The notes: a model not told the origin generated them from the letters alone. A stretch of 64,000 nucleotides of DNA from Rossellomorea vietnamensis (GCF_001305855.1 NZ_LIXZ01000003.1:124001-188000), one strand, 5' to 3'. Shown: positions 9,084-18,681, counted from the stretch's first letter. Translations and numbers: made by a program.

Positions 9084-9218
9084 ATGAATCAGCCAAACAG
9101 GAAGGTAACGAAGACAGGAACGGATATTGATGAGGTCAAACGCCGGAATGCAAACTCTGGTCTTACCTACAATCAGGTGAAACAGATGCTTGGAGAGCAG
9201 TATACCGGTAAAAAGTAA
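9084..9218 (+). CDS. Small protein resembling gamma-type spore SASP
   Basis: A 44-residue ORF with a GGGGGTGTTAGC box before ATG. It begins MNQPNRKVTKTGTDIDEVKR and continues with RRNANSGLTYNQVKQM. The segment DIDEVKRRNANSG resembles the repeated (T/D)xxQ/EVKxQNxxS unit of gamma-type small acid-soluble spore proteins, which store amino acids in the spore. Here only one such unit is present, so it would be a minimal or unusual member; the assignment is tentative. It has its own terminator immediately downstream. Confidence 0.6.
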   Translation: MNQPNRKVTKTGTDIDEVKRRNANSGLTYNQVKQMLGEQYTGKK

Positions 9219-9252
9219 AAGAAAGCGCCGACTCAATCGGCGCTTTCTTTCT
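9219..9252. terminator. Bidirectional terminator between convergent genes
   Basis: GAAAGCGCCGA and TCGGCGCTTTC flank a five-base loop, with A and T runs outside, so it can act in both directions. It overlaps the last codons of the antiporter gene on the minus strand. Confidence 0.9.
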
Positions 9253-11125
9253 CTTTATCTTCTTTCTCTTTGTCTTCTTTTGCTTTAGTTTCCCGCTGAA
9301 CGGTCAGCTTTTCCTGAATTTTGTTCAGCTCTTTACATGGCTGAGTCAGGCTGACGATGACATCTCCCTGCTCTATCTTCGGTGAAGAACCTTCTGTGAA
9401 GAATTCGATTCTTCCCGTCGGTTTGTGCGCGAACATCAATAGGGTATTCTCATCACGCTCTTGTAAATACTCTTCAAAGGTGTATTTTTCCGTAATATTG
9501 GTTTTCCTGAATACGTCTCCACGCTCGACACGTTTATTCAGTTCTTCCCACGTGACATGATTTTGAAAGAGTATGCGTCCTCCAATCGTATGGACCATAT
9601 CTTCCAGGTCATCATCACGCTTGCTTCTGAGGCTCAGCTGGAACAGGTTATTCCTTCCGACCTCAGGCACGAACGTCGTACATACGAGGGCGTTATAGGA
9701 ATCGAGTTCCGTTGCCGCGATCATGTATTCATAAGGGGTCATATCCAGATAGTACTCGGTTTGCTCAGATAATATCTCTCCCCGGTAAAATGGGATCCCG
9801 GCTTTTCTGACCGAAAACAATCTCTGCCATGAGGAATCCGCAATCAGTACCGGAATCTTCATATTCTGGAGGGTCTTGGCGAATTCGGTACTGAATTTAC
9901 TTCCTCCGACAATCATGACACCAGGCTGTTCACTGATGGCCAGGTCAAGTTTCTTAGCCAGCCATTTAATCGAAAATCCGTGTGCACATACGGTTGAGAA
10001 GACAAGGGCAAAGGTTAGGGACGTCAGGATGGATGCATCCTTAAAGCCCTTGTCCAACAATACTGACGCAAAGTAACTTGAAACGGTCAAAGCGACGATT
10101 CCCCGCGGTGCAATCCATCCGACAAGGATTTTCTCCCTGACGGAGAGGTCCGTCCCTATCGTAGAAAGCCAAATCGAAAGTGGACGTACGATGAATAGCA
10201 TGAGCAGGACGAATGCTATGATGTTCCAATTAAAGATTTGGAATAGGGTATCGACGGTTAAGGAAGCCGTCAACATCACGAATATGGTCGAAATGAGCAG
10301 TACCGAAATATTTTCCTTGAAGTGACGCATATCGTCGATGGATGAGATATGCATATTTGCAAGCGTCATCCCCATGGCCGTTACAGCAAGGAGGCCGGTT
10401 TCATGTGTAATATGATCTGAAATCGTGAAACAGGCAAGGACAAGTGCAAATACGACAGGTGACTTAAGGAATTCCGGAACATGTCCATTTTCAAAAATAA
10501 AGCCCGTGAACTTCCCGAGGGCCCATCCGAATACGACGGCAAACAGGGAAGCGGCAAAGAATAGCAATAAAGAAAGTCCTGTTACATCATCACTTATCAA
10601 GAAGTTGATGATCTCAAAGGCAAACACAGCAATCAATGCGCCGAATGGATCGACGACAATTCCTTCCCACTTAAGGATTGCTGCGGGTCTCGGCTTAAGC
10701 TTCGCCTGTCTGAGCAGAGGCAGGATGACCGTAGGACCCGTAACGATGAATAAGCCACCGATCACGAAGGCAACAGCCCATGATAAACCTGCAACATAGT
10801 GTGCTCCAAGGGAACCAAGGATCCAGGCAAGGAGAGCTCCAAACGTCACGATCCTGAAGACCGGTTTCCCGAGTCCCCTCACTTCGCGGAAATCAAGATT
10901 CAAACTTCCCTCAAATAGGATGATGGCAACTGCCATCGATATGATGGGTTTAAACACTTCCCCAAAATCGTCTTTAGGATTGATGAGGCCGAAGATCGGA
11001 CCTACGAGCAGCCCGACTATCGACATGATGACGATGGCCGGCAGCCTGAATCTCCAGGCCACCCATTGGGAAGCGATTCCCAGTACTCCGACTAACATGA
11101 TGTTGAATAAAATAGAATCGATCAT
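9233..11125 (-). CDS. Cation/proton antiporter (CPA1 type) with C-terminal TrkA/RCK domain
   Basis: 630 residues. About the first 390 form 12-13 membrane helices of the sodium/hydrogen exchanger fold, with ALLAWILGSLGAHYVAG and the conserved acidic stretch WEGIVVDPFGALIAV (ion-binding Asp). From about 395 a nucleotide-binding TrkA-N-like domain follows (VMIVGGSKFSTEFAKTL), then a TrkA-C-like region and a very charged tail rich in Lys, Glu and Asp. Exchange of Na+ or K+ for H+ across the membrane, gated by a cytosolic ligand, is expected. Single-gene unit; one copy of the GGTCCGTCCC repeat lies in the coding region at 10147-10156. Confidence 0.85.
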   Translation of the reverse strand: MIDSILFNIMLVGVLGIASQWVAWRFRLPAIVIMSIVGLLVGPIFGLINPKDDFGEVFKPIISMAVAIILFEGSLNLDFREVRGLGKPVFRIVTFGALLAWILGSLGAHYVAGLSWAVAFVIGGLFIVTGPTVILPLLRQAKLKPRPAAILKWEGIVVDPFGALIAVFAFEIINFLISDDVTGLSLLLFFAASLFAVVFGWALGKFTGFIFENGHVPEFLKSPVVFALVLACFTISDHITHETGLLAVTAMGMTLANMHISSIDDMRHFKENISVLLISTIFVMLTASLTVDTLFQIFNWNIIAFVLLMLFIVRPLSIWLSTIGTDLSVREKILVGWIAPRGIVALTVSSYFASVLLDKGFKDASILTSLTFALVFSTVCAHGFSIKWLAKKLDLAISEQPGVMIVGGSKFSTEFAKTLQNMKIPVLIADSSWQRLFSVRKAGIPFYRGEILSEQTEYYLDMTPYEYMIAATELDSYNALVCTTFVPEVGRNNLFQLSLRSKRDDDLEDMVHTIGGRILFQNHVTWEELNKRVERGDVFRKTNITEKYTFEEYLQERDENTLLMFAHKPTGRIEFFTEGSSPKIEQGDVIVSLTQPCKELNKIQEKLTVQRETKAKEDKEKEDKEKESAD

Positions 11126-11206
11126 AGATTTCTCCTTTGGAGGTTATGAAATCAGCCATCATAACAAAAAAATAGTATGTAGGTGTTACAGATTACAAAT
11201 AGAATA

Positions 11207-11222
11207 AAAGGTCCGTCCCTCC
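11207..11222. repeat. Unpaired copy of the GGTCCGTCCC repeat
   Basis: AAAAGGTCCGTCCCTC stands alone between the flippase gene and the antiporter gene without an inverted partner, next to an unrelated terminator hairpin. It shows that the motif also occurs outside genes without making a hairpin. Confidence 0.8.
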
Positions 11223-11228
11223 TATTGC

Positions 11229-11262
11229 AAAACAAATGCCTCGAGTGAGCACATTTGTTTTA
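11229..11262 (-). terminator. Terminator of the flippase gene
   Basis: AAACAAATG and its complement flank a 13-14-base loop six bases after the flippase stop codon, with T-rich sequence following on the minus strand. Confidence 0.7.
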
Positions 11263-11268
11263 TATAGT

Positions 11269-12585
11269 TTACATTTTTATGGCTGATTTTAACCAAAGAG
11301 TCGTTTCCAGTTCCCTGCAGATGGTCACGTAGTGGAGCATGGTAATCAAGACGGCTCCTGCATTCATACCCAGGATGACGCCTTCCATTCCAAAACGGGA
11401 ACCGAGCAGGTAAATGAGTGAAAACGAAAAGACACTGGACCATACGGTATGAAGAAGGGCATCCTTCACCAGTCCCAGCCCGATCAAAAAGGCTTGGAGG
11501 GGAAATACCAAAAAATGAAACAGGAAGTATGGCCAGAGCAGCTTTAAATAATAGGCGGAGGAAACAGAGTGAAAAAACGTCCCTGTTATGTAGTCTCCGA
11601 GAGTATAGTAAATAAACACTGCTGGTACACCGTAGCCCAATGTAAGCCACATCACTTGCTTAAGATGGGTCAGGATCCCATCAAAATCCTTCGATGAAAC
11701 TTTTTCCGAAACGGTCGGGATCAAAACGATCAGCATTGAAAAAGCAATGAATGAAGGAAAGAACCCGATGGTGAGGGCAATTCCCGCCAGCATCCCGAAA
11801 TGTTCATTCGCATCCACTGCCCCCATCCCCGAAAGGACGAGGGCCCATTTAATCAGAAAAGGCTGGATGGCATGGGTCAGTGCATGAAAGATGCGAAGGA
11901 CCGTCGTCGGGATCGAAACAGATAGCACTGACTTTCTCATCTCACCTGTTGAAAGTGTAGAATGGCTGTTCTTTCTTTTACCCTTAATTTCAAGAACGTA
12001 AGCATGAATCAAATATACAAATACCACCACTTCACTGGCAATTAACGTTCCAAGGGCAATGAAGATGGATGTATCGATGCCAAAGGATAAAAATTGATAG
12101 ATTGACACTAATAAAAATAATTGAATTCCCTTACGAAGAAAATTCGCTGCTGCAATTTTCCCCATCTGCTGAATCCCCATGAAATATCCTCTTGTGATCG
12201 AAGTGATGGCCACAATCGGGATCACGATCAGGACCAGCCAGCGAATCCCCGGGTGATATCCTTGAAATAAAGGAGTCCAGGCATACACCATCACCATGAT
12301 CAATAACAAAATGCATGTCGTGATCACCGCAAACCGAAAGGCATAGTGCAGCATCCCCCTGTGATATCGTTCCTCCTTTTCTGCAAAGAATTTGGAAAGG
12401 CTGATCGGCAATTCCATGCTCGATAAAATGACGATCAAAAACACCGACGGCAGAATCGACATGTATGTGCCAAGCCCCGCTTCCCCAAGCTCACGGGCCA
12501 GAATCATATTAATTACAAACTCCAGGCATTCCCCTAAGAATGCCGTCACCACCAACACCAATGTACCCCTTAAAAACAGACTCAT
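11269..12585 (-). CDS. SpoVB/YkvU-like polysaccharide flippase (MVF/MATE-like superfamily)
   Basis: 438 residues with about 12 hydrophobic helices; the start resembles SpoVB and YkvU proteins (LGECLEFVINMILARELGEAG), including the GxGxY motif region LGTYMSILPS and SSMELPISLSKFFAE. Such proteins move lipid-linked sugars across the membrane; SpoVB acts in spore cortex synthesis and YkvU is a sporulation-associated paralogue. The match is closer to YkvU by length, but that is judged from memory. Single-gene unit with its own terminator. Confidence 0.8.
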   Translation of the reverse strand: MSLFLRGTLVLVVTAFLGECLEFVINMILARELGEAGLGTYMSILPSVFLIVILSSMELPISLSKFFAEKEERYHRGMLHYAFRFAVITTCILLLIMVMVYAWTPLFQGYHPGIRWLVLIVIPIVAITSITRGYFMGIQQMGKIAAANFLRKGIQLFLLVSIYQFLSFGIDTSIFIALGTLIASEVVVFVYLIHAYVLEIKGKRKNSHSTLSTGEMRKSVLSVSIPTTVLRIFHALTHAIQPFLIKWALVLSGMGAVDANEHFGMLAGIALTIGFFPSFIAFSMLIVLIPTVSEKVSSKDFDGILTHLKQVMWLTLGYGVPAVFIYYTLGDYITGTFFHSVSSAYYLKLLWPYFLFHFLVFPLQAFLIGLGLVKDALLHTVWSSVFSFSLIYLLGSRFGMEGVILGMNAGAVLITMLHYVTICRELETTLWLKSAIKM

Positions 12586-12699
12586 ACGCTTGTACCCTGC
12601 CTTTATGTAAGATGGTCTATTCTATGATGGTTGTCCGGGGAATATGAGGCGGGGTGTGGATGGATCATAGTTCTCGTCTTTATTTTCATTCCACATAAC

Positions 12700-12728
12700 A
12701 AAAAGCAGCCCCCAAAAGGACTGCTTTC
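12700..12728 (-). terminator. Terminator of the GH30-GH1 operon
   Basis: AAAGCAGTCC and a GGGGGCTGCTTT arm with a short T-rich loop, followed by TTG-TTATG on the minus strand, lie four bases after the GH30 stop. A near-identical hairpin ends swrC at 19922. Confidence 0.8.
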
Positions 12729-12731
12729 CAA

Positions 12732-14060
12732 CTAACGGATCATAAAAGTGGCGATCGAATGCAATGGCAGCGTCGTATTGAAATTCCCCTCACCGCATGC
12801 AAGCGAAATCTCTTCCTCATGGTCATTCGCATTCATCACAATGACGACGATCTCCCCGTCTGGATTTTCAAAGGAAGTAGCCGATACACTGTCATTGGAA
12901 ATCTGACATCCGATACGTCTTGCTCCGACTTTGATATATTTGCTGAAATGCCCGATGTAATAGTACGAGCTGTTGTACCGGACATCGTCATTCACCGTGT
13001 CGACGATCACCGGTGCATCGCAGTAATTCCCGACATGATTCGGTCCGCCTTCTTCGTTCAGTACCATATTCCAGTCGATCCACGCTTCAAGATAATTGTT
13101 CAAATCACCGATGATATTACGGCCATAGCGTTCACCAGTATCCCAGGCGCCGGGTCTGACCCCGCCTTCGATGCATCCTTCTGTAAAGATCAAATGCTTA
13201 TCAGGGAAGTCATGGTGCACTTTAGAAAGATTTTCAAACTCCTCTGAAACGTACCAGTGGACCCCTGTCCCCCAGACATACTTCGCCGCTTCGGGATCTG
13301 AAAGGACGGCCTTGGCACGTTCATGGATCACATCACGATTATGATCCCAGATGATGACCTTCACATCCCCATGGCCATGTTTCTCGAGGGACGGACCTAG
13401 ATGATTTTTAATAAAGTCCCGCTCTTCTTCCCCTGTGTACAGGCATGAATCCCACACCTGTTTCGCTTCCGGTTCATTCTGGATCGTCAACCCCCAGATT
13501 CCGATCCCCTCTTTCTCCATCGCCTCTATGTACTTCGAGTAGTAGTCTGCCCATACAGATTGAAACTCGGGCAACAGTTTCCCGCCGTTGTTCATTTCAC
13601 CGTTAGTCTTCATCCAAGCAGGTGGGCTCCACGGTGAAGCAAGTATGGAAAGCTCTTTCCCTGCCACTTCCATCGCTTCCTGGATAAGCGGGATCACAAG
13701 CTTTTTCTCCCGATCGATGGAAAAGCTCTTCAGTGAGGTATCAACATCTTCCACATACGTATAATTCCCTAATGAAAAATCACAGCTGTTGATATGCGTC
13801 CTTCCGAAGCGGTAACCAATACCTTCTGCCGGATCGAAATACCGGTGAATGATTTCTTCCCTTTTTTCGGGGCTGATGAGGGAGAGACTGTGAGCCGCCG
13901 CTTCGGTGAAAGCACCGCCAAACCCCAACATTTCCTGAAATTTCTTCTCCGGATCGAGTTGGATGTGCGTGGAAGCACGTCTTCCTGAAAAAGAAACCGG
14001 TTCTTTTTCAGAGAACCGATCTCCTGTTTCTTTTGCTGTCAAAATTACCTTCATATTCAT
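12732..14060 (-). CDS. GH30 family glycosidase (beta-1,6-glucanase/glucosylceramidase-like), cytoplasmic
   Basis: 442 residues without a signal peptide. The acid/base Glu196 is in TIQNEPEA and the nucleophile Glu294 in IFTEGCIEGG, both standard for GH30; the N-terminal LGFGGAFTEAAAHSL and ILASPWSPPAWMKTNG motifs agree. The C-terminus forms the usual beta-sandwich part. GH30 enzymes split beta-1,6-glucans, glucosylceramides and related beta-glucosides. Its lack of an export signal and its overlap with the GH1 gene (ATGA) suggest it works on oligosaccharides brought in by the adjacent ABC system. The first of two close ATGs (residues 1 and 3) is used here. The coding region holds one GGTCCGTCCC copy at 13388-13397. 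Confidence 0.88.
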   Translation of the reverse strand: MNMKVILTAKETGDRFSEKEPVSFSGRRASTHIQLDPEKKFQEMLGFGGAFTEAAAHSLSLISPEKREEIIHRYFDPAEGIGYRFGRTHINSCDFSLGNYTYVEDVDTSLKSFSIDREKKLVIPLIQEAMEVAGKELSILASPWSPPAWMKTNGEMNNGGKLLPEFQSVWADYYSKYIEAMEKEGIGIWGLTIQNEPEAKQVWDSCLYTGEEERDFIKNHLGPSLEKHGHGDVKVIIWDHNRDVIHERAKAVLSDPEAAKYVWGTGVHWYVSEEFENLSKVHHDFPDKHLIFTEGCIEGGVRPGAWDTGERYGRNIIGDLNNYLEAWIDWNMVLNEEGGPNHVGNYCDAPVIVDTVNDDVRYNSSYYYIGHFSKYIKVGARRIGCQISNDSVSATSFENPDGEIVVIVMNANDHEEEISLACGEGNFNTTLPLHSIATFMIR

Positions 14061-15424
14061 TGCGTTACTTCCTCGGCATTTGTATGAAGACCATGCTTCT
14101 CTTTATGGTTCCGGATGACTTCAGCATAACGGAAGGCACTGTCTTTCCAGATTCGCTCCTGCGTATCGAAGTCGATATAAAGGATGCCAAACCGCTTATC
14201 ATAACCGAAGCTCCACTCAAAGTTGTCCATCAGTGACCATAGATAATACCCTTGGATGTTCATGCCTTCTTCATTAAGGTCAGAAACCGCTTGAAGATGC
14301 AGATTCAAGTAGTTGACGCGTTCGTGATCATGGACTCTTCCATTCTCCAAAACATCGTCATACGCCGCTCCGTTTTCTGTGATATAGATTGGCAGATCCG
14401 TGTATTCCTCTCTCAGGCGGCGAATAAGATCTTTGAATTCATTCGGCGCGATGTCCCAGCCCATGCCTGTTTTTTCATAATCGGAATAAGCTCCTTTATG
14501 CATAAAATCATTGGCGGCACTGAACTCAACAATCCCCCGGCTGTAATAATTGATCCCGAAGAAATCACATTCCGTTGAAATCAGGTCCATATCCCCTTCC
14601 TTGATGAAATCATAAGTATGAACGTATTTCGAAAACAGGTTCATCATGTCTTTCGGGTATTCACCTTTGAATACAGGATCCAGGAACCAGCGGTTGGAAT
14701 ATCCGTCCGCATTGTTGGCAGCAAGAAGATCGTTCACTGAATCGGTATTTGGATAGACTGGTGATAGGTTGAGCGTGATTCCGATATCTGTCACGGACTT
14801 GAATTCCTTCTTCAGCATCTCAACCGCTTTTCCGTGTGATAGCAACATGTGATGGACCGCTTTTACTGCTTCATCCAGATTGGTATGACCTGGAGCATGG
14901 ACCCCTTGATGGTAACCGAGAAACCCTGCACACCAAGGTTCATTATGAGTGATCCACGAATCGACCACAGCATCAAGTTCCGTGAAGCACGCTCTTGCAT
15001 AGTCCTTGAACCATTCTACAGATTCACGGTTGACCCATCCGCCTTCTTCATGGGCCCACATCGGTAAGTCCCAGTGATACAATGTCACGGCAGGCTTGAT
15101 TCCTTCTTCTTGAAGTCTTGCCGCTAATTTTTTATAAAAGTCCATCCCTTCCTGGTTGTACTTACCCTTTTCAGGAAAGATGCGTGGCCAGGCAATGGAA
15201 AAACGATATGTGTCTACACCAAGACGCTTGATATGCTGGATGTCTTCTTCGAATCGGTGATAATGGTCACATGCGAGATCACCATTATGCTGCTTGTATA
15301 CTTTCCCTGGAATGTCACAGAACATATCCCAGATGGAAGGAGTTCTCCCCCCTTCATTATGTGCACCTTCGATTTGATACGATGATGTGGCGGTTCCAAA
15401 GGTAAATGTTTTATCAAATTTCAT
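14057..15424 (-). CDS. GH1 beta-glucosidase
   Basis: 455 residues, the standard GH1 length. Acid/base Glu162 (THNEPW) and nucleophile Glu350 (YITENGAAYDD) are in place, and the GH1 opening FTFGTATSSYQIEGA and the LWSLMDNFEWSFGY block are intact. It should release glucose from cellobiose-, gentiobiose- or aryl-type beta-glucosides; its unphosphorylated ABC-fed context argues against a 6-phospho-beta-glucosidase. It follows the MalG-type permease by 15 bases and overlaps the GH30 gene, so it belongs to the sugar operon. Confidence 0.93.
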   Translation of the reverse strand: MKFDKTFTFGTATSSYQIEGAHNEGGRTPSIWDMFCDIPGKVYKQHNGDLACDHYHRFEEDIQHIKRLGVDTYRFSIAWPRIFPEKGKYNQEGMDFYKKLAARLQEEGIKPAVTLYHWDLPMWAHEEGGWVNRESVEWFKDYARACFTELDAVVDSWITHNEPWCAGFLGYHQGVHAPGHTNLDEAVKAVHHMLLSHGKAVEMLKKEFKSVTDIGITLNLSPVYPNTDSVNDLLAANNADGYSNRWFLDPVFKGEYPKDMMNLFSKYVHTYDFIKEGDMDLISTECDFFGINYYSRGIVEFSAANDFMHKGAYSDYEKTGMGWDIAPNEFKDLIRRLREEYTDLPIYITENGAAYDDVLENGRVHDHERVNYLNLHLQAVSDLNEEGMNIQGYYLWSLMDNFEWSFGYDKRFGILYIDFDTQERIWKDSAFRYAEVIRNHKEKHGLHTNAEEVTQ

Positions 15425-15439
15425 AGGTCATTCTCTCCT

Positions 15440-16357
15440 CTATTCTTTGATTGATCCTGCTGAAATGCTGTTGACGATATATTTAGACAGGAATAGGAAG
15501 GCAATCATGATTGGTACGACTGAAATCGCAATCCCTAAGTACATCGATCCTAAATTTTGCGCTACTTGAGATCCCTTCAAGAATCCCATCAATACTGGCA
15601 GCGTATACTTCTCAGGTGAGAATAGGATCACGAGTGGCATGATGTAGTTATTCCATGATCCGATGAACGTGAAGATCGACATCGTCGCAACGGCCGGCAT
15701 CATGATCGGAATGGCCACCGTATGGAAAATCTTGAACTCACTTGCCCCATCGATTCGGGCTGCTTCGATTAAACTTGGATGAAGCGTCGTCTGGATGTAT
15801 TGTCTTAAGAAAAATACGACAAACGGACTTGCTATTGCCGGAACGATCAGTGGAATGAAGGAATCCAGGATTCCCAGATTCTTACTCAGTTCGTAAAAGC
15901 CGATCAGCCCCAATTGTCCTGGAACCATCATCATCACAAGCATGAAGACGAACAGGAAATTCTTCCCCCTGAATGTGTAAAAGGCGAATCCATAGGCAGT
16001 CAAAGCTGAGAAATATCCTGATAATAAAGTCGTAAGGACAGAGATGATCAGACTATTCTTGAACCCCGACCAGATGTTTACGTACTCCATCATCGTGGTG
16101 TAGTTTTCAACTAAAGAGCTCCCCGGTATCAAGGTGAATCCTGACAGGATCGCTTCATTTGATCTTGTCGCATTTACAAGCATCATAAGGAATGGGATGA
16201 AGCAGACAATCGCCATCAACACAAGTACGATGTAGATGATGCTCTTCACAATCGTATTTCTGGTCTTCAGTTTGGACTCATGTGGCAGAAGTTCAGCCTT
16301 TGGCTTTTCAACCTTTTGAGTCGGTACATTTTTTTCTACAGCTGTTTTTCCCAACAT
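15440..16357 (-). CDS. Carbohydrate ABC transporter permease, MalG type
   Basis: 305 residues with an N-terminal cytoplasmic extension of about 35, six membrane helices and the inner-membrane permease EAA loop at EAARIDGASEFKIFHTVAIP. The end NSISAGSIKE is typical for MalG-type subunits. The start ATG has AAGGAAGG. It pairs with the MalF-type permease two bases upstream. No ATPase gene is in the operon, so the transporter probably uses a shared MsmX-type ATPase encoded elsewhere. Confidence 0.93.
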   Translation of the reverse strand: MLGKTAVEKNVPTQKVEKPKAELLPHESKLKTRNTIVKSIIYIVLVLMAIVCFIPFLMMLVNATRSNEAILSGFTLIPGSSLVENYTTMMEYVNIWSGFKNSLIISVLTTLLSGYFSALTAYGFAFYTFRGKNFLFVFMLVMMMVPGQLGLIGFYELSKNLGILDSFIPLIVPAIASPFVVFFLRQYIQTTLHPSLIEAARIDGASEFKIFHTVAIPIMMPAVATMSIFTFIGSWNNYIMPLVILFSPEKYTLPVLMGFLKGSQVAQNLGSMYLGIAISVVPIMIAFLFLSKYIVNSISAGSIKE

Positions 16358-16359
16358 GC

Positions 16360-17259
16360 TTACACCTTCCTTGCTTGTTTGCGTTCATTTCCATACATCC
16401 CTTTGAAGACAATCGCCGAGAAGATCAAGGTAATGACGAACAATCCATATGCGACAGCTGATGCATATCCATAGTTATTAAACTTGAATGCCTGATTGTA
16501 CAGATACAGCACCATGGTATTCAGTGACCCATCCGGAGAACCGATTCCGTCTGTCAGAAGCATCGGCAGATCAAACAGCTGAAGGCCGCCGATCAGGGAT
16601 GTGATCATGATATAAAGTAAGATCGGTTTCAATAAAGGAATGGTGATCTTCGTAAAAGTCTGCCATCTGTTTGCACCATCGATCAAGGCAGCCTCGTAGT
16701 AGTCCTTCGAGATTCCCGAAACACCCGCCATGACGACAATGAACGAATGGCCGAACCACATCCAGGTAAGGATCAGGGAAACGGAAAGCTGTGCAGTCGC
16801 AGGCTCGTTCAGCCAATTAATCGGTTCTGATATAAGACCTATATTTAATAGAATCATATTTAATGATCCGTGCTGCCAGTCCAGCAGGATACCAAACAAC
16901 AAAGCGACAGAACTGATCGTGATTAAATTAGGTAAATAAAAGATCGATCTGAAAAATGCCAAACCTCTCAACTTCATTCTCATATCAGAGAAGATTAATG
17001 CGAGTACAAGGGCAAGACCAATTTGCAGGGCAAAGTTGATTCCCCATATTTTCCACGTGTTAAAAAATGCTTCCACAAAATAGCTGTCCGTGAGTAAACG
17101 GGTATAGTTGGCAAGACCGATTACTTCCGCTGTCCCGCTTCCTGAATAGTTCGTAAAGCTATAGTAGAATGTAAGAGCAACAGGATAAATGCTAAATATT
17201 AAAAAGATGATCCAAAACGGGGCAATAAATAGATAACCATATCGATCTACTTTCTTCAT
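16360..17259 (-). CDS. Carbohydrate ABC transporter permease, MalF type
   Basis: 299 residues, six membrane helices, with the EAA loop EAALIDGANRWQTFTKITIP and the opening DRYGYLFIAPFWIIFLIFS. It is the partner of the MalG-type permease (gap two bases) and follows the binding lipoprotein gene after a hairpin-containing gap. Together they import an oligosaccharide, by context a beta-glucoside. The ribosome site is AGGGGGGC. Confidence 0.93.
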   Translation of the reverse strand: MKKVDRYGYLFIAPFWIIFLIFSIYPVALTFYYSFTNYSGSGTAEVIGLANYTRLLTDSYFVEAFFNTWKIWGINFALQIGLALVLALIFSDMRMKLRGLAFFRSIFYLPNLITISSVALLFGILLDWQHGSLNMILLNIGLISEPINWLNEPATAQLSVSLILTWMWFGHSFIVVMAGVSGISKDYYEAALIDGANRWQTFTKITIPLLKPILLYIMITSLIGGLQLFDLPMLLTDGIGSPDGSLNTMVLYLYNQAFKFNNYGYASAVAYGLFVITLIFSAIVFKGMYGNERKQARKV

Positions 17260-17291
17260 TCCCCAGCCCCCCTAGTTGTTAATAGATTATC

Positions 17292-17321
17292 GGCAGGTGA
17301 CATGGAATCACATCACCTGCC
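17292..17321 (-). other. Hairpin between binding-protein and permease genes
   Basis: GGCAGGTGAT and its complement flank about ten bases. No T run follows on the minus strand, so it looks like a stabilising or partly attenuating hairpin of the kind often found after binding-protein genes, which are needed in excess over the permeases. Confidence 0.6.
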
Positions 17322-17336
17322 ATTGACTTTTACTTC

Positions 17337-18650
17337 TTAGTTTTTCGGTACTTTTATATCCGGATAAGCGTTTTGAGCTTTTTTATAGAATTCTTTAATG
17401 GCATCGTCTTTGGATTTCTTTCCGTCCACATACTGTTGGACAGCGTTTCCATAGAACGTGTCAAGCTGTTGATCATACTTAGTTACAATACCAGGCTCGA
17501 TTTCTTTCGCCTGCTCAAGGAAGAATTGATAGTTGTTCTGTCCGCCAAGGAATTCACTGCTGAAATCATCCTTGATCGCATTTGTTACCGGATTGTAGGC
17601 AAGGACATCGCCCGTTTCTTTCGCCCAATCTGTCAGGAATTCGTCATCCTGAGTCATCATTTTCACAAAGTCATAAGCAAGTTCTTTGTTTTCTGATTTG
17701 TTGTAAACCCCTAACCATGTTCCACCCCAGAAGTACGGGCTTGGTCCACTTGTCACAGCCCAGTCACCGGTAGTTTCCTTTACATTCGTTTTCAGAACAC
17801 TGTGAAGTCCCCAAGTCGGAAGAACATATGAGAATACTTGTGTTTCTTTCTCTTTACCGTTTTCTTTCATTTTGATCGGCTTATCCATCGCTTCGAACCA
17901 AGACGGAGACCATTCAGCAGCAAGAGCTGTATAGTTGTTTTCACGTAGTTTCTTTGCAGATTCCATATATTCGATCTTTTCATCTGTCAGCTGCAGCTCA
18001 TTTTTATCATTCACCCAAGGTTGAGGATTATCTCCTTGTGAGAACCAGCGGATTGAGCCCTCATCCGGGAACATGCTGTAGCCTTTTTCCTTCATCTTTT
18101 CAGCCACTTTGAATACATTTTCCATTGAATTCATCATGTTTCCTACTTCTGTTGGATCATCTGTACCAAGCACTTCTTTCGCGATGCTTCTTCGGTAGAA
18201 AATTCCACCAGGGGTCGTTTGCCATGATAAAGCTCTTACATTTCCGTCTTTATCTTTACCTAAGTCGAATACATAAGGTACATATTTATCTTTAATTTCA
18301 TCAACATTGTATGGTTTTTCTGATAGGTTTTCCCAGTAACCCGCGTCCACCCATTGTTTAAGGAACGCGATTTCTCCTGTGAATACATCAGGTGCACCAA
18401 CGCCACTTTCAAGAACAGGCTTTAATTTCGTCGGATAATCGGCAATCGGAACGATCGTCAATTCTACCTTCACACCATTTTTCTCTTCAAACTTCGTGAT
18501 TGGCTTCTTCAGTTCATCCGTGAAGGACCATACCTTTAAATCTACGTCTTTATCTTTTGAGCTACCCGATGACTTGGAATCTCCCGAACAGGCCGAAAGT
18601 ACCCCTGCAACCAGTACCACCGTCATGAATATTGCCAAAATCTTCTTCAT
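17337..18650 (-). CDS. Sugar-binding lipoprotein of ABC transporter (family 1 solute-binding)
   Basis: 437 residues with a lipoprotein signal: charged start MKKILAIF, hydrophobic stretch and lipobox LSAC with lipidated Cys21, followed by a Ser/Lys-rich linker. The mature part has the SBP_bac_1 pattern (GVGAPDVFTGEIAFLKQWVDAGYWENL). It catches the sugar outside the membrane and hands it to the two permeases. The AAAGGGGGATTAAG site is strong. Two LacI-type operators lie 32-84 bases upstream. Confidence 0.93.
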   Translation of the reverse strand: MKKILAIFMTVVLVAGVLSACSGDSKSSGSSKDKDVDLKVWSFTDELKKPITKFEEKNGVKVELTIVPIADYPTKLKPVLESGVGAPDVFTGEIAFLKQWVDAGYWENLSEKPYNVDEIKDKYVPYVFDLGKDKDGNVRALSWQTTPGGIFYRRSIAKEVLGTDDPTEVGNMMNSMENVFKVAEKMKEKGYSMFPDEGSIRWFSQGDNPQPWVNDKNELQLTDEKIEYMESAKKLRENNYTALAAEWSPSWFEAMDKPIKMKENGKEKETQVFSYVLPTWGLHSVLKTNVKETTGDWAVTSGPSPYFWGGTWLGVYNKSENKELAYDFVKMMTQDDEFLTDWAKETGDVLAYNPVTNAIKDDFSSEFLGGQNNYQFFLEQAKEIEPGIVTKYDQQLDTFYGNAVQQYVDGKKSKDDAIKEFYKKAQNAYPDIKVPKN

Positions 18651-18681
18651 CTTAATCCCCCTTTTTCATTTGTAAGTATTG

